A stretch of DNA of 64,000 nucleotides, taken from positions 682,001-746,000 of the forward strand of contig SAUG01000009.1 in NCBI GenBank assembly GCA_011316305.1, written 5' to 3'. Numbering within the stretch: position 1 is the first letter of the stretch; each line of letters starts with the position of its first letter. The notes below the pieces were generated by a model. That model saw only the letters and a program-made list of their open reading frames with translations. It had not been told where the DNA came from and searched no databases. The translations under genes were made by a program, and so were the position numbers. Of the stretch, positions 47,189 through 58,141 are shown piece after piece. This DNA comes from Rusavskia elegans. Taxonomy: Eukaryota > Ascomycota > Lecanoromycetes > Teloschistales > Teloschistaceae.

Positions 47189-47862
47189 ATGCACCATCGT
47201 ATGCTCGTGGAAAGGCGCTGGTCCCCATACACTGCACCGTGCAAAAAAAGCGTCAGCTCATATCAAGGACGAGCCATTGTTTCCGGAGATATGTGTCACA
47301 CAGTATGCGAAGAGGCTGCTACAATCTTGTACCAGGAGAATACATTCTCCTTCTGGGCCAACCGCCTAAATTCGAATTCGACCATTTCTCTCGCGACGAT
47401 CCCACCACCAATCAGAAAACCAACGCTTGTCGCTTTCCTGCGAAGACTCGGTCCTTACAACGCCTCACTGATCCGCGGACTGCAATTAATATTGCTTGAA
47501 TCCCGTCCAAGCCTCAGATGATGTGATCCTCGCCACACAGCTATGTGTTTCCAACGCCTGGCGTAGAGACATTGAAGCTGCGTGTCGACGAGAAAGAGGG
47601 AATTCATTGGGAAGAATCACCTGATTATTACCATCCGGATTGGTACTCGCCATTCTGGTGCAATGGTCCTTTCAAGTCGATGTATAGAGCTTTGCAGAAA
47701 TTTGTGGATAGGGTATCTTAGCTGCGGGTGCTGGAGTATGAGAGGGGAGGGTATATGCAGTTCAGCTTTGAGGATCCGCATGCGATGCGTAAAATACGTG
47801 AATTGGAGGATCTGGTAACGGGACGGGCGGCTGTTGGCAGAACGCTTGATGACAAGGAGTGA
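47189..47862 (+). pseudogene. 2EXR/F-box-like protein pseudogene
   Basis: A first frame (47189-47521) has VCEEAATILYQENTFSF, the family motif for a Cys-X-Glu-Ala helix before LYxxNTF. Coding then continues in another frame, from about 47550: ETLKLRVDEKEGIHWEE, PFWCNGPFKSMYRAL. It is interrupted by a TAG after DRVS, then YERGGYMQFSFEDP to a TGA at 47862. One frameshift and one nonsense codon, and no LPxExR start, show it is broken. Confidence 0.65.
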
Positions 47863-48473
47863 GATGACGGTACGGACTTGCAGTTCGGTAGGCTGAAAAT
47901 GGATGATGTTGGAGCTTAGAATATTGGGCCAGGCGCTCTGTTGCAACCTTCAACACGGCCTGTCCTTTTTTGTCAGCAAGGCCTTATCAAGGCGAATTCT
48001 GCAAGATCTGCCTTCAGGACAGCTTTTCCGTTTCCTCGCACCTCATACAACCAACGAATAGTAAGTTCTCCCAAGGTGACAAGTAAGTCCAAGCAGACAA
48101 ACATGTTGTGACGTGGTTCAGCCAGCATTTCGGGAACACACTGACTTCTGACCGGATGACCATTCTAGGTATAAATGACAGATCTCAAACAATAGGACGT
48201 GGATCCAGGACGGGATCTGTGCACATTATTATGGATGCCGGCGCAAGGTATACACTTCCAAATGGCAAATCTCAGCGAGCTATCACTTGTCGGTAACCAT
48301 GTTTACAGTGGCGAATGAACCAGGCCGTGAACTATAAAAGCGAAGCTCATAACTCACTATAACATACCAGCCGCATTAGCCTGAAGTTTTAAATCCCACA
48401 CAACGCAATATCCGACTTCCAGATACCAACACAACATATCAAACTCAGGTACGTACGCCTCTAGACATACCGA
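47863..48473. promoter_or_regulatory. Upstream region of the first 53-residue gene
   Basis: About 48165-48335 resembles 49150-49310 upstream of the paralogue: shared gatctcaaac, gacgtggat, gccggcgcaa/gccagcgcaa and tacagtggcg. A TATA-like ctataaaa is near 48331. Confidence 0.5.
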
Positions 48474-48635
48474 ATGTGCATAAGATGGGAGATAACATAC
48501 GTATGGGCCGATTGCGGCTGCACCGCTCGGAAAGACTACGTTGTCGAAAGCGATGGTTGCGGGCAAATTACTCGGAATGGTGCTCGTCGGGAAGAACTTT
48601 ATGGGCCGGGTTGTCCTACCCATCCGCGGACGTGA
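48474..48635 (+). CDS. 53-residue Cys-containing protein, paralogue A
   Basis: The frame begins MCIRWEITYVWADCGCT, then ESDGCG, GARREELYGPGCPTHPRT and a TGA. It aligns along its full length, at identical length, with the ORF at 49446-49607. Shared positions include M-C at the start, TYVWA, CGCT, a central GC, RREE and a final CP-x-H. No signal peptide is present, so it is either cytosolic or exported unconventionally. The coding call rests mainly on conservation with the paralogue and shared upstream DNA. Function unknown. Confidence 0.6.
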   Translation: MCIRWEITYVWADCGCTARKDYVVESDGCGQITRNGARREELYGPGCPTHPRT

Positions 48636-49445
48636 CGGATCAGAAAGTAGGATGCGGCGTGTATTGATTATGGCGGGTCGAGGTGGTGGCGATGTTTGTT
48701 GTTGATGTGCTTTTGGGTTTGGGGGTGATTGCTTGGGTCGGTTCGGCAGATATATACGGTGTTTTACGGAAATATAGCCGTTCTTGACTTGCTTTGTATA
48801 CAGTGTCTAGTAAGAAATTCAGCTTCTTGGATTTGATCCGGCTAGGTCAACATCACTTTTTATGTCCTTTCCGTGCGTTGTTCAGATGATGGTCAGGCTC
48901 CCGACTGTCTATGTTGCAAAGTACCATCTCCGTATGCAGGTATACGCGTGAGTCCCTGAACTACAACGATACTTATGTGCTTCTGGGTTCAGTATCAGAT
49001 CAGTCAACAGAACCCTCTTTCTGTGTTTCTTACCGCATATAAGCAAGGGACTCGTAGATTTTTCTCCCAATGACAAGCCGTTCCGGAGCAAACGTTTCAT
49101 ATCGTGAATACGTTGACCCTTAACCAACATCATGCCATGAACATAAACGCTGGATCTCAAACGATCTCAAACGATATGACGTGGATGTAGACGCCAGCGC
49201 AAATCATCTACTCCCAAGTGGCAACTTGATAAATCAACTTCCTAGCTGTCAACAACCGACCACGTCTACCTACAGTGGCGTACGACCCTCCTGATAGACT
49301 ATAAAAACACGTCCTGCAACCCACAATCTCCTTCATCTCAAACCCAAACCCCAAAGATCGAAAAGCCAATACCACAACAGCTATCCAAAACCCGGTACCG
49401 AATTTCAACTTGTACCTCAGATTCATTACAAATTGCAGCGCCAAT

Positions 49446-49607
49446 ATGTGCGTAAGGGTTTTCTGGACATATGTATGGGCATGCGGGTGTACTCAGAAGC
49501 ACGAGTGGAAGACCGAACGCACTGGTTGTGCTGGAAATTGCAAGAGTTGGACAGGTTTTACTTCTCGGCGGGAAGAAATTCCTGGTCGTTGCCCTAATCA
49601 TCGATGA
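49446..49607 (+). CDS. 53-residue Cys-containing protein, paralogue B
   Basis: The frame begins MCVRVFWTYVWACGCTQ, then ERTGCAGNC, TSRREEIPGRCPNHR and a stop. It has the same length and motif order as paralogue A, 972 bp upstream. It is preceded by a TATA-like ctataaaa near 49302 and a homologous promoter block. Five Cys in 53 residues (CxxxxC-like spacing) might bind metal or form disulphides; this is inference. The in-frame extension to 49410 is less likely because the similarity starts at MC. Confidence 0.6.
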   Translation: MCVRVFWTYVWACGCTQKHEWKTERTGCAGNCKSWTGFTSRREEIPGRCPNHR

Positions 49608-50448
49608 ATGTAATGGATCAAAGAGTGGGATTCGAGATATATGGATGGTGTGGTATTGAGGTGTGTGGACGTTTGTTGCTGAGATTTGATTTTGGGTTTG
49701 GGTTTGGGTGTGGGTGTGATTGCTTATGATGGTTTGATTTCGAATGACAGACTTCCAGATCGATGAGGCCGATCATTGCTATTCGTTAGTAGAGGGACAG
49801 AAACCACATTGCAGCCTTCTTTGATAACAGAGTGTTTCTTGAAAGTTTGCACGTGGCTTTGTTGTAGGTCAGAGCTCATCTTTCCCCTTTCACTTCAACT
49901 CGATGACGGTCAGACCACAAGGCCACACCTGTCGGCATGTCACATGCTATCATCTCAGCTTGCGCAAATCTCTATTCGATCTCCACATCGTACTGCCAGC
50001 TGTGGCCTCGAACGAGCCTTTGTGTCTCAACACTGAACTCATGGTGTGTATGTTGTACGTTGGCCGGATGGAAACGCGGTTGAAACGATCGAAGAGATCT
50101 CAAACACTTCGCCGCGACTGAGTGTTCGAGACAAGACGATGGCTTGACGGTCGATAGGTTGAGAAGGTGCGTAATCTGGATGAAACATTCAGATACTGTT
50201 GTACAAGGGGGGGTTCTGGAACAGATATCTCACGTCTAAGACCCCTGAAGCGTCGAAACCCCTCACCTTGTGATTGTCTCTTCCAAATAATCTCCACAGA
50301 CATCGGGCATCATTTGCGGTGGTGACTATCGCAATAGGTATATAAAGCCCCCAATTCCTCGAAATCTTCTTCCCAACAAACAACTTCAGATTCAAAGCAA
50401 GCAACTCAACCACCTACACCACCGTCGTACCAAACAACGCTCCCAAAC
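49608..50448. other. Intergenic region
   Basis: No gene seen. A TATA-like tatataaag at about 50340 probably serves the next gene. Confidence 0.45.
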
Positions 50449-50826
50449 ATGCATACATCCACCATCCTCTTCCTCACCCACCTCCTCTCTACTCTCGCCC
50501 TTCCCACCTCCCCGCCCACTGCCGCCCTCACAATAACAACCTACCCTCTCGCCTCCTGCCAAGGCACTTCTTATACCCACCCAGATATCGCCTACTCCGA
50601 AATGCTTGCAGATCACGTCCGAGTTCATTCATACCGCCTTAGCAAAGATCTGGAGCCAACAGATCAACTGATTTTCATGACGAGCGTCATGGAGAGTAAG
50701 AAGAATGTCGATGTTGAGGGAGAGGGCAGGAAGGAGGGGTGTCATGATTTGGGGATTGGGGCTTTGAATTTTATGCTCAGGAGTAAGGGGGCTTTATACT
50801 CAGGAATAGGGGGGCAGCGAGGATGA
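50449..50826 (+). CDS. Small secreted protein, 125 residues
   Basis: The signal peptide MHTSTILFLTHLLSTLALP is clear. The mature part has TITTYPLASCQGTSY, HVRVHSYRLSKDLE and EGRKEGCHDLG, with two Cys that may pair. The last 20 residues are Gly/Ser-rich and may mark an intron or decay. No family recognised. It could be an effector-type protein. Confidence 0.55.
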   Translation: MHTSTILFLTHLLSTLALPTSPPTAALTITTYPLASCQGTSYTHPDIAYSEMLADHVRVHSYRLSKDLEPTDQLIFMTSVMESKKNVDVEGEGRKEGCHDLGIGALNFMLRSKGALYSGIGGQRG

Positions 50827-51753
50827 GTGTTGGAGCAGGCGGGGGTATGTGATTGTCGTTGCGGGCCTGGGGTTGTATCTTTTGTGGTGTCTTTTTAGGG
50901 AGGCACGGTTTGGTGGCGCGATGATGCTTAGGACTTTTGTGTTAGGAACGAACGGGTAGTCTACCACCTACATATGTGTTTCGAGCAGTAGTGAGGAAGC
51001 CCAATTTTGGTTTAAACTGACGTTTTGAATTTCTATCATTGAGTCGAAAGAATAATAGCGGGTAGTGAATGAGAAATTCATGAGATTATTCACTCTCGCT
51101 CCTGAATCTCCAGGGAGAATGCTACAGAGGGTCAAGTAGTCGGTTCTAGGAAGACAAAAAGGATTGTGCTGGTCACTCAGATGATGTGAGTTGTAGATCT
51201 AGAAGAAACAACGAGCTGGAAGTGGAGGAATCTGGGTTGTTGCTACACGTGGTCAATGTCTTACATGCTGTCAATACTTTTTCGGATAGTCAAGCTTGCC
51301 CGCGATTGGTAGCTCGTGTAAGCAAAGAGAAGGTGTAATACTGCATCGTTTGCCATAATGACAAAACGAGGAATGTACTGATTCAGGCTTGAGGAAAAGG
51401 ACGAAAGATTGTACCTCGCCAAGCCTTCCTCTCAGTCACGTGGAACTATCTAGGGCTGAGAGCCCTAGAGCTGCGGGGCTTATCACATGCGAACTTCGGT
51501 TATACACTCCCGACGACACTGCAGGCCGTCGACGATGCGCTTCAAGGCAGCAAGATCGAATAACTAGTCTTCTCATCGTTGGTCAGAGGCATCTCACCGC
51601 ATGTAGCTCAGTACTCACATATTTCCCAATACGCAACCTGCTCCAAGCGTACACACCTGATAGCGCCGCCGCACGACAGCTCCCACCCTTTCCACCCCAA
51701 ATTAAGCCATAAGGACTCACCAAGAAGAATACCCACATCATCATTCTCACACA
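50827..51753. other. Intergenic region
   Basis: No supported gene. ORFs here (for example 51389-51712) lack protein-like features. Confidence 0.5.
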
Positions 51754-52814
51754 ATGTCTCACACCATCAATCCCTCCTCCACCCCCAACCAAACACGCCG
51801 AGTCCGCAGGCGTATCAGACTCATCGACATCGCCCTCCTTCCCTGTTATATCCCGATTGCATGCGGAGTCTGCCTAGTAATGGGCGGCCAATGTCTCTGG
51901 TCCTACTTTTCTCCAACGGGTCAAGGCTCTACCTCACGGCAAGCACGCAAGAAAAGTCAACGGTTATTCGAAAAGGAAGCCCCGCGTCCGTTGCCGGCGG
52001 TGCGGAAACGTGCTCTTAGTATTCCGCTGCCGGCGACAGAGGGGCGTTCATTTTGGAGAAAGGAGCAGAGGACGCTCGATCAGGCGCAGAGCGCGTTTTT
52101 TGAACGGCTTCCGTTGGAGGTGAGGGAATTGATTTATGGGTTTTATTTGGCGCCTGATGGGGGACGTATGCATGTTTTTCGGAGGACGGATAGGAGGTTG
52201 GGGCATTGTTTTTGCACCAAGGGACCGGAAAGCCATTCCCATTATCCGAACTCGGATTGGGGGTATGATAATCCTTCGCGGACACGAGCGTGGCAGAGAA
52301 ATGCAAGCGAAAGGCCAGTGTGTTCATATGATTTACTACCGCTGTTGAAGTCGTGCAGACGAGTGTAAGCCTACATCCCTTTTCTATCATTCTTTGCAAG
52401 ACTAAGTTCAAAAACGTCAGATACTCCGAAGCTATCCCCTTACTCTACAGCTCCAACACCTTCTGCTTCCAAGACATCGCCACGCTTGGCTACTTCGTCC
52501 GTACAGTCCTTCCCCACCGCCGCAATCAGGTCACGGCAATCCAACTGCCCTGGATGAAGACTTACCTTGGCTTTCCGCATCCAAACGGGGAGTTAAGCCA
52601 AGTCTGGGAGGCGCTTGAACAGATGCCGAATCTTCGGGTCATCCACATTGTCAGATTAGCTACCCGGAAAGACAGCTGTCGTGACTGGCTCTACCCTGCG
52701 TGGACTTATTGGATTGCACAATTGAAGTCCAAGTGCGATGTTCAACTTGTCGGAGATCAGGGCGTTCCGCCAGTGCGATTCGCACTGCGAATGTCGCTGG
52801 ATGAAGAAGAGTGA
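51754..52814 (+). CDS. DUF7730/2EXR-type protein
   Basis: Two exons, 51754-52364 and 52421-52814; 1,005 nt, 334 residues. A basic N-terminus and a hydrophobic stretch (LPCYIPIACGVCLVMGGQ) come first. The domain follows: FERLPLEVRELIYGFYL, then LLPLLKSCRRV joined across the 56-nt intron to YSEAIPLLYSSNTFCF. This splice reconstitutes the conserved C-R-x-V-Y-S-E-A-I helix. The rest (MPNLRVIHIVRLAT) is typical of these proteins. Cellular role is unknown. Confidence 0.8.
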
Positions 52815-53298
52815 CTCCTTTGCCTATCCGAATACGGATACAAGGGACGTTCACGTGGCGGCGAAGACGTCCTACAACGTCCACAGCTGCCAACAGAGCT
52901 TGTCAGACAGGTGGATCTTCATTATAGTTCGTCTCCAATCACTAGGCACAGCGTATTCTCACAATGTGGATTCAGTCCGGCATTGGAACATCAGATTAGT
53001 TGCCAAGCAACAAAGATTCAGACGGCGCCAGGGGTTGAGAATCCTGAGAAAGGCAGAGTCCAAATTGCTTAAAGTGGCTCGCGGTTCCAAGGCTACCGGC
53101 AGCACCCACCTAGAGCTCGAGGACCAAGGACGAAAACGCCGAGAGAAATCAAAACTGCTGTTCTCGTCCCTGCGGGCAGGTTCGTGGTCGAAAAAAGATT
53201 GGCCCGTGATGGCCGAGTACTGAATCGGCAAAGTTGTGTTTGGATGGGTCGACTCGTGTCTATTCCGCTTCGTCTTCCAGCAACATTGGTCCAACCTT
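52815..53298. other. Convergent intergenic region
   Basis: Contains a basic, low-complexity frame (to 53223) without ATG support. No gene is called. Confidence 0.4.
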
Positions 53299-54707
53299 TT
53301 ACCTGTACTGTAGTAACAACTCGACTTGATCGTGCTTCCCTTTGCTGACTGCCTTCTGCAATGCAGTCTCTCCACTGCACGCCTTCGCGCTAATACTAGC
53401 GCCGTGGTCCAGAAGCAAGCGAATCATTTTCATATCATTCTTTCCAACGGCGTTCCGGAGGGCGGTATCCCCGCCCGTCGTTCTGGCGTCCACTTTTGCT
53501 CCGTTCTCCAGCAAGAGTTTGCAGATGTCGTAGTTGCCCTTCTTTCCCGCTTCGAACATGGCTGTATTCATTCCCGTGGGTTTGGCATCTGCATTGGCTC
53601 CGGCAGCAAGCAGTCTTTGGACGAGTTCGGTGTTGCCTTTCTTCGCGGCCTGGTACATGGCTGTCGTGCCCCCAGGTGGGGTATCATCGATCTGGATGTT
53701 ATCTTGCTGGAGAAGGAGCTCCACTATTTCGTCGTAGTGCTTTGAGATGGCTTTGTAGAGGGAGGGTTGAGCGCCACTTGGTCGTTTATTTGGATCTGCG
53801 CCGTGTGCCAGTAGGAGCTTGACCATCTCCGGCTCGCCTTTGGTGATGGCGGTGTGCAGTGCTGTTCCACTGCCTGGTGCATGGGCCTCGATATTGGGGC
53901 TATATTCCAGCAGCATTCGCAACAGTTGGATATTGGTATGCTTTGCGGCCACGACGATTGCAGGCGTTTCCCATGATGGATGTCCGTCAGGGTCAGCTCC
54001 AGCCTCCAGCAACATGTTGGATGTCTTGATGTCCTGCTTTTCCACTGCTCGGAATAGAGCCTTCCCTAACTCTGCATCATGGTTTTGCTTTGATCGGGGT
54101 TTCTGGCCTGCCGTCTGCCGTGGGGGCGTACTTTCGGCTGGCGGGCGGGGAACGGACGGGCGAGAGTCGCTACCCCGAACAATTGGTCGGGCTGGCGGTG
54201 TGACTTCCGAACGAGGGATTATTTCGATTCCTCTTGGCAGAAAGAAGCCTTGATTCCATGATTCCACTCTTGAACGATAGCTTTGACGTCTTGTTGTCTT
54301 GTGCGCTCAGTAGATGGCGATACTGGGACTTGCTTCTCAACTGGGCGCTTTTTCCCATCCTTCTCTTCCACGGCATCTGAAGGCTGATTTGCTATGTTGG
54401 AAGGGACCACATGATTGATGAAGGCCAGCCAATCGTGCGGAGCAACATCCCGGTCGATCAAGATCTGCTCCAGTTTGGGGATCGGAAGGTCGGCGGATGT
54501 GGTGTCACGCAGTAAGGCGATATGGCAGGGCAAGGTGCTCGTGGGCTTTGGCTGAGTTGGCGGGCGCATCGCAAAGTAGGCTGCACCAGATACAAATGTG
54601 GTGACATTGTGGGTGTTTCTGACATTTTCAGTAACAGAAGTGGAAGCTGGCGGCCGAGGTGAAGGATCCTGAAGGGAGTATGGCGGCGGAGGAAGGTGCT
54701 CGTCCAT
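53299..54707 (-). pseudogene. Ankyrin-repeat protein gene broken by an 8-bp tandem duplication
   Basis: The N-terminal part from ATG 54707 (MDEHLPPPPYSLQD, LEQILIDRDVAPHDWLAFI) ends at 54219. The downstream frame has about seven ankyrin repeats (for example TALHTAITKGEPEMVKLLLA). At 54251-54266 the octamer tgattcca occurs twice in tandem. Without one copy the span is 1,401 nt, exactly 467 codons, and the two frames join through QEWNQGFFLPRG, a conserved junction in this fungal family. As sequenced, the protein stops before the repeats. It could be a recent null allele, a slippage polymorphism or a sequencing error. Confidence 0.85.
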
Positions 54708-55310
54708 GATGTTCCGGGCGATTTCTGAGTAATCTGCACAGGTTACAGACGAGATATTCAATGGGCAGCCCTCTCAAGGAGGACAAGATTGGTGCCTGGC
54801 AGGACCGAGGGAAGTGGAGTTGTCATTGACAGGGTTAGATCACGTGATTAGCCAATTAACATTGAGACACCATCAAGCTGACTTAAACAATCCTCTCGCG
54901 AGCATCAATATATGAATGATAGTAAACGCTTCAGAACATCCCGGTATGTCATATAATCTGTGGTGTCAAATTCTTCCGGTCATTTGGTCCCACTAGGCAG
55001 TCGAGTTATCGATTACTCACCATGTCACAACCTGCAATTTCAAGCCCTCTACTCCGTACCCGCAACTCTTTTCCTTTTCTCGTCCAAAATTTCTACCTAT
55101 CTTACGCGTTACGTTCAGCCGAAATATTAATATTGCTATTGTCGTGTCTGCATCCTTGAACCGGAACACGATCCGTGATGGAATGCGATATCCGCCGAAG
55201 CGACCTGTCATTGTATAGAATGGTCGACATTGAAGTGCAAAGTCTAAGGCAATTTCGATTCTCCCTAATATCTATAAGCAAAGCATCGAGGTTCTTTCTC
55301 ATTGGTATCG
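54708..55310. other. Divergent promoter region
   Basis: Lies between the ankyrin gene (-) and a secreted protein gene (+). No element recognised. Confidence 0.45.
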
Positions 55311-56036
55311 ATGATGGTATACCATCGTCTCGGATTCCATCCCGCCTTCCTAATCCTCGTCTTCTTTTGTTCCCACCAGGCCGCAAGCTCTGCTCTGCCC
55401 GCTGTTCGCCAAAATGTTGCAAGCAACACCATACCCTTCGGCGTCGACATCAACAATTCATCGTCCAATGACTTAAGCGCCACACCACGCGTCGAGCATA
55501 TTATTGAAAACCTAATCCGCTGGACGCGGGCTCAGCAAGATGTTCGATACCGTCAAGCGACTTTGAGGTTAGTCGGCCTGCGGGTCGACAACAATCCTCA
55601 ATTTCTCAACCCTACCATGTCCAGTGACATCCGGCGCTTCCGCAGACTCGGCTGCCTGTTCCACTATGGTGGTCCCCCATCCCCGCCGGGCGAGCCCGAG
55701 GGCTTCGAGATCCAGAACCGATGGCCTCAGCACTGGGACCAATGGAATCTCAGACCGACACCGCAAACTGGCATGCTCTTCGATGAACTTCGCACCATCA
55801 GTTTCGGGCAGGCCGCCCGCCGGTTGAGCGTTGACTGGGCAGATCAGCTGCTGAAAGCCCATGGATTCACGGGCCGTTATGGCGAAGTGCTCTTGGTTCA
55901 ACTAAGTAACACGCCGTTAGGTTGGTGTTTTGGATTCCTTGAGCTTGGCGGAGATGTGAGAGGCGCCAAGCTTGTGACGATTGCAACGGGTGAAATCATC
56001 AATGTTCCTGTACATTGCACATTGGAAAACGGGTGA
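55311..56036 (+). CDS. Putative secreted protein, about 241 residues
   Basis: The first ATG at 55311 gives MMVYHRLGFHPAFLILVFFCSHQAASS, a probable signal sequence. The body has VEHIIENLIRWTRAQQD, CLFHYGGPPSPPGEPEGF, WPQHWDQWNLRP, ISFGQAARRLSVDWADQLL and PLGWCFGFLELGG. No known family recognised. The single open frame and protein-like composition support a real gene. Confidence 0.6.
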   Translation: MMVYHRLGFHPAFLILVFFCSHQAASSALPAVRQNVASNTIPFGVDINNSSSNDLSATPRVEHIIENLIRWTRAQQDVRYRQATLRLVGLRVDNNPQFLNPTMSSDIRRFRRLGCLFHYGGPPSPPGEPEGFEIQNRWPQHWDQWNLRPTPQTGMLFDELRTISFGQAARRLSVDWADQLLKAHGFTGRYGEVLLVQLSNTPLGWCFGFLELGGDVRGAKLVTIATGEIINVPVHCTLENG

Positions 56037-56324
56037 CTGGGCGAGTAGTCAAATTCCTGCGTCTCTCCTTGTAGGTCAGTCGAAGGGTCATTCCGTTCTT
56101 TTCATTTGTAGAACCGTATGTGCCTTTGCATCTGACTGAGTGTGGCTTTGGAACAGTTCACAAAGAGAGGTCAAGTTTTCGTACATGGTGGTAAGGTATG
56201 GACATTTCAATGTCACAATACGTTGGCATCTATTGCGACGTCACACTTAGATTTACCGCTCTCAAGATTCTCTTCGCGCGGATGTATACATTGCCACCCT
56301 CCACACCATCCCTCCAGCTCCACT

Positions 56325-57367
56325 TCAAACCCCCTTCAACCTCGGAAACAACTCCAACGCATTCCCACAGTCAACAGCATACGCATCCTCCTCACTCATA
56401 CTCTCCTTCTGGTACCCATCTAACTCCTCAGTAAAGAAATCCATCGTCTCCCTAGTCGGATACGGTAAATCGCTCCCAAACAACAAATGCCGTGGCCCCG
56501 TAAATTTCAGCAAGAGCGGCAAGGAGAGCTCGTTCGAACCCAGCGCGAGATCGAGATAGAAATTTTTCATTTCGGCCATGATCTCCGTGGAGGTTTTCTC
56601 TTTCATGTGATGGTGTTTTAAGAGGCTGGGGAGCGCGCTGGCGATGCGGTGGGCGATGAAGGGGAGGGTGCCGCCCGCGTGGGAGAGGATGATTTTGCAA
56701 TCTTGGGCGTGTGTGGAGAGTGTGTTGGATGTTATCATGTCGAGGGCGAATCGGGTGGTTTCGTGCGTGTAGTCTGCTAAGGGGGAAGGCAGGGCGAGAT
56801 TGACGAGCTCGGTGTCGGCTGGGTGGTTGGGATGCACGAATACGACGGCGTGGCGGGAATTGAGATCGTCCCATAAGGGGGTGTATTCGGGATGGCCCAG
56901 ATAGCCGGCGCGTTTTCCGTAGCGGGTTAGCAGGCAGACCCCGTCGGCGTGGAGGGTGTCGAAGGCGTATTTGACCTCGGAGAGTGTGGCCGGTAGGTCT
57001 ATGGATGGATCGGGGACCATAGCGAAGAAACCATAGTGGGAGGGGGAGGAGTCGCGGAGGTGGGCGCCGTATTCATTGCATTGGCGCGAGACGGTGATGC
57101 CTTGTTCGGGCGTCATGACGTCGACGCCAGGGGCGCTGACGGAGAAGATGGTGGTTTTGATGCCATGGGCGGACATGAAATCTTGGCTCATGGGGAGGGA
57201 CCATGTTGGTTCTTCCCAACCACTGGGATCGGATTGGACCTTGATTACTGAGAGGATTTAGCTTGATAGGGATGGAGAGTCAGGGGCAAAGGAAATGTAC
57301 CTTCCGTGTAAGCAGGAGGGAGGAAGTGGTGGTGTACATCGATTCGGTTCTGTGATTTCGTGGTCAT
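56325..57367 (-). CDS. Amidohydrolase, ACMSD / aromatic decarboxylase type
   Basis: Two exons, 57301-57367 and 56325-57247; 990 nt, 329 residues. The N-terminal metal site is RIDVHHHFLPPAY. GWEEPTWSLPMSQDFM is typical of this subfamily. VFVHPNHP, the metal-binding His in IILSHAGGTLPFIAHR and the catalytic Asp in LLFGSDLPYP follow. The fold serves zinc-dependent decarboxylation of aromatic acids (6-methylsalicylate, gamma-resorcylate or ACMS). The actual substrate is unknown. No polyketide synthase or other cluster gene is in the window. Confidence 0.85.
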
Positions 57368-58141
57368 TTCGCTTGCAGGTTGACGATATGGTGTAGCAGG
57401 AAGAACGATAATGAGTTGCGTGATAAATTGATTCGCGTCCAACGGCTGACCAGCTATCCTATATACCCAACACGGTATTTGGGCATTTCCGTGCAGCCGA
57501 CTGATAGACGGAATCGGCTTCAGCGAGTCCGTGGCACACAATGCCGCGATCAACCATGCGTCCCGTTCAGCCAGTCTCTGAGGTTGTCGGAGCATTCGAA
57601 TTGCGAGGCCCGAAGGCGTGCAGCAAATCCTGATCCTTCCCGCAAAAATCTGCAGCCACAATGCAGACCAGCTCGCTAGAATGGGAACGCGCCAACAACA
57701 AGAATCGAGTAGGTATCTTAGGGATCTTCGGCCCGTCTCATTTCGGATGGAAGTCCGGAGAGTTTCCCGGCATGCATATGACTGCGGAACGCATGGTGAT
57801 GAAGGGCTGGATAACAATAGCGAATTTGCACAGTCACGTAATTGAGGTCAACTCACCAATCAAGACCTTGTAGACTCACTTTGATCGATCTGTATCCGAG
57901 TGAATCGAGTGCTGGGGATATTTGCCTGTTTTGCTTGGTGAAATGCCGCACAAATATTGAAACAAGCATGCAGCACCCGTGCTCCATGCCTGTTGCGCGT
58001 CGTGGTATCGATATCTTGAGTCCCCGCTTCGGATTGCATCGATGTTCACATGGGTAGTCTCATGCTTAAGATCTTTCGCAGTCTCGACATCATACAGTTT
58101 TCGGAGGCTATCATGCAGCGCACGCCATAAACACCCGTCCG
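57368..58141. other. Intergenic region
   Basis: Upstream region of the amidohydrolase and downstream flank of the ASXH gene. Frames here are short. Confidence 0.45.

Noticed and set aside
53326..53745. Plus-strand ORFs opposite the ankyrin repeats
   Set aside because: They are shadow frames generated by the repetitive ankyrin coding sequence.
56452..56874. Minus-strand His/Arg/Pro-rich ORF of 140 residues
   Set aside because: Alternative frame of the amidohydrolase exon.
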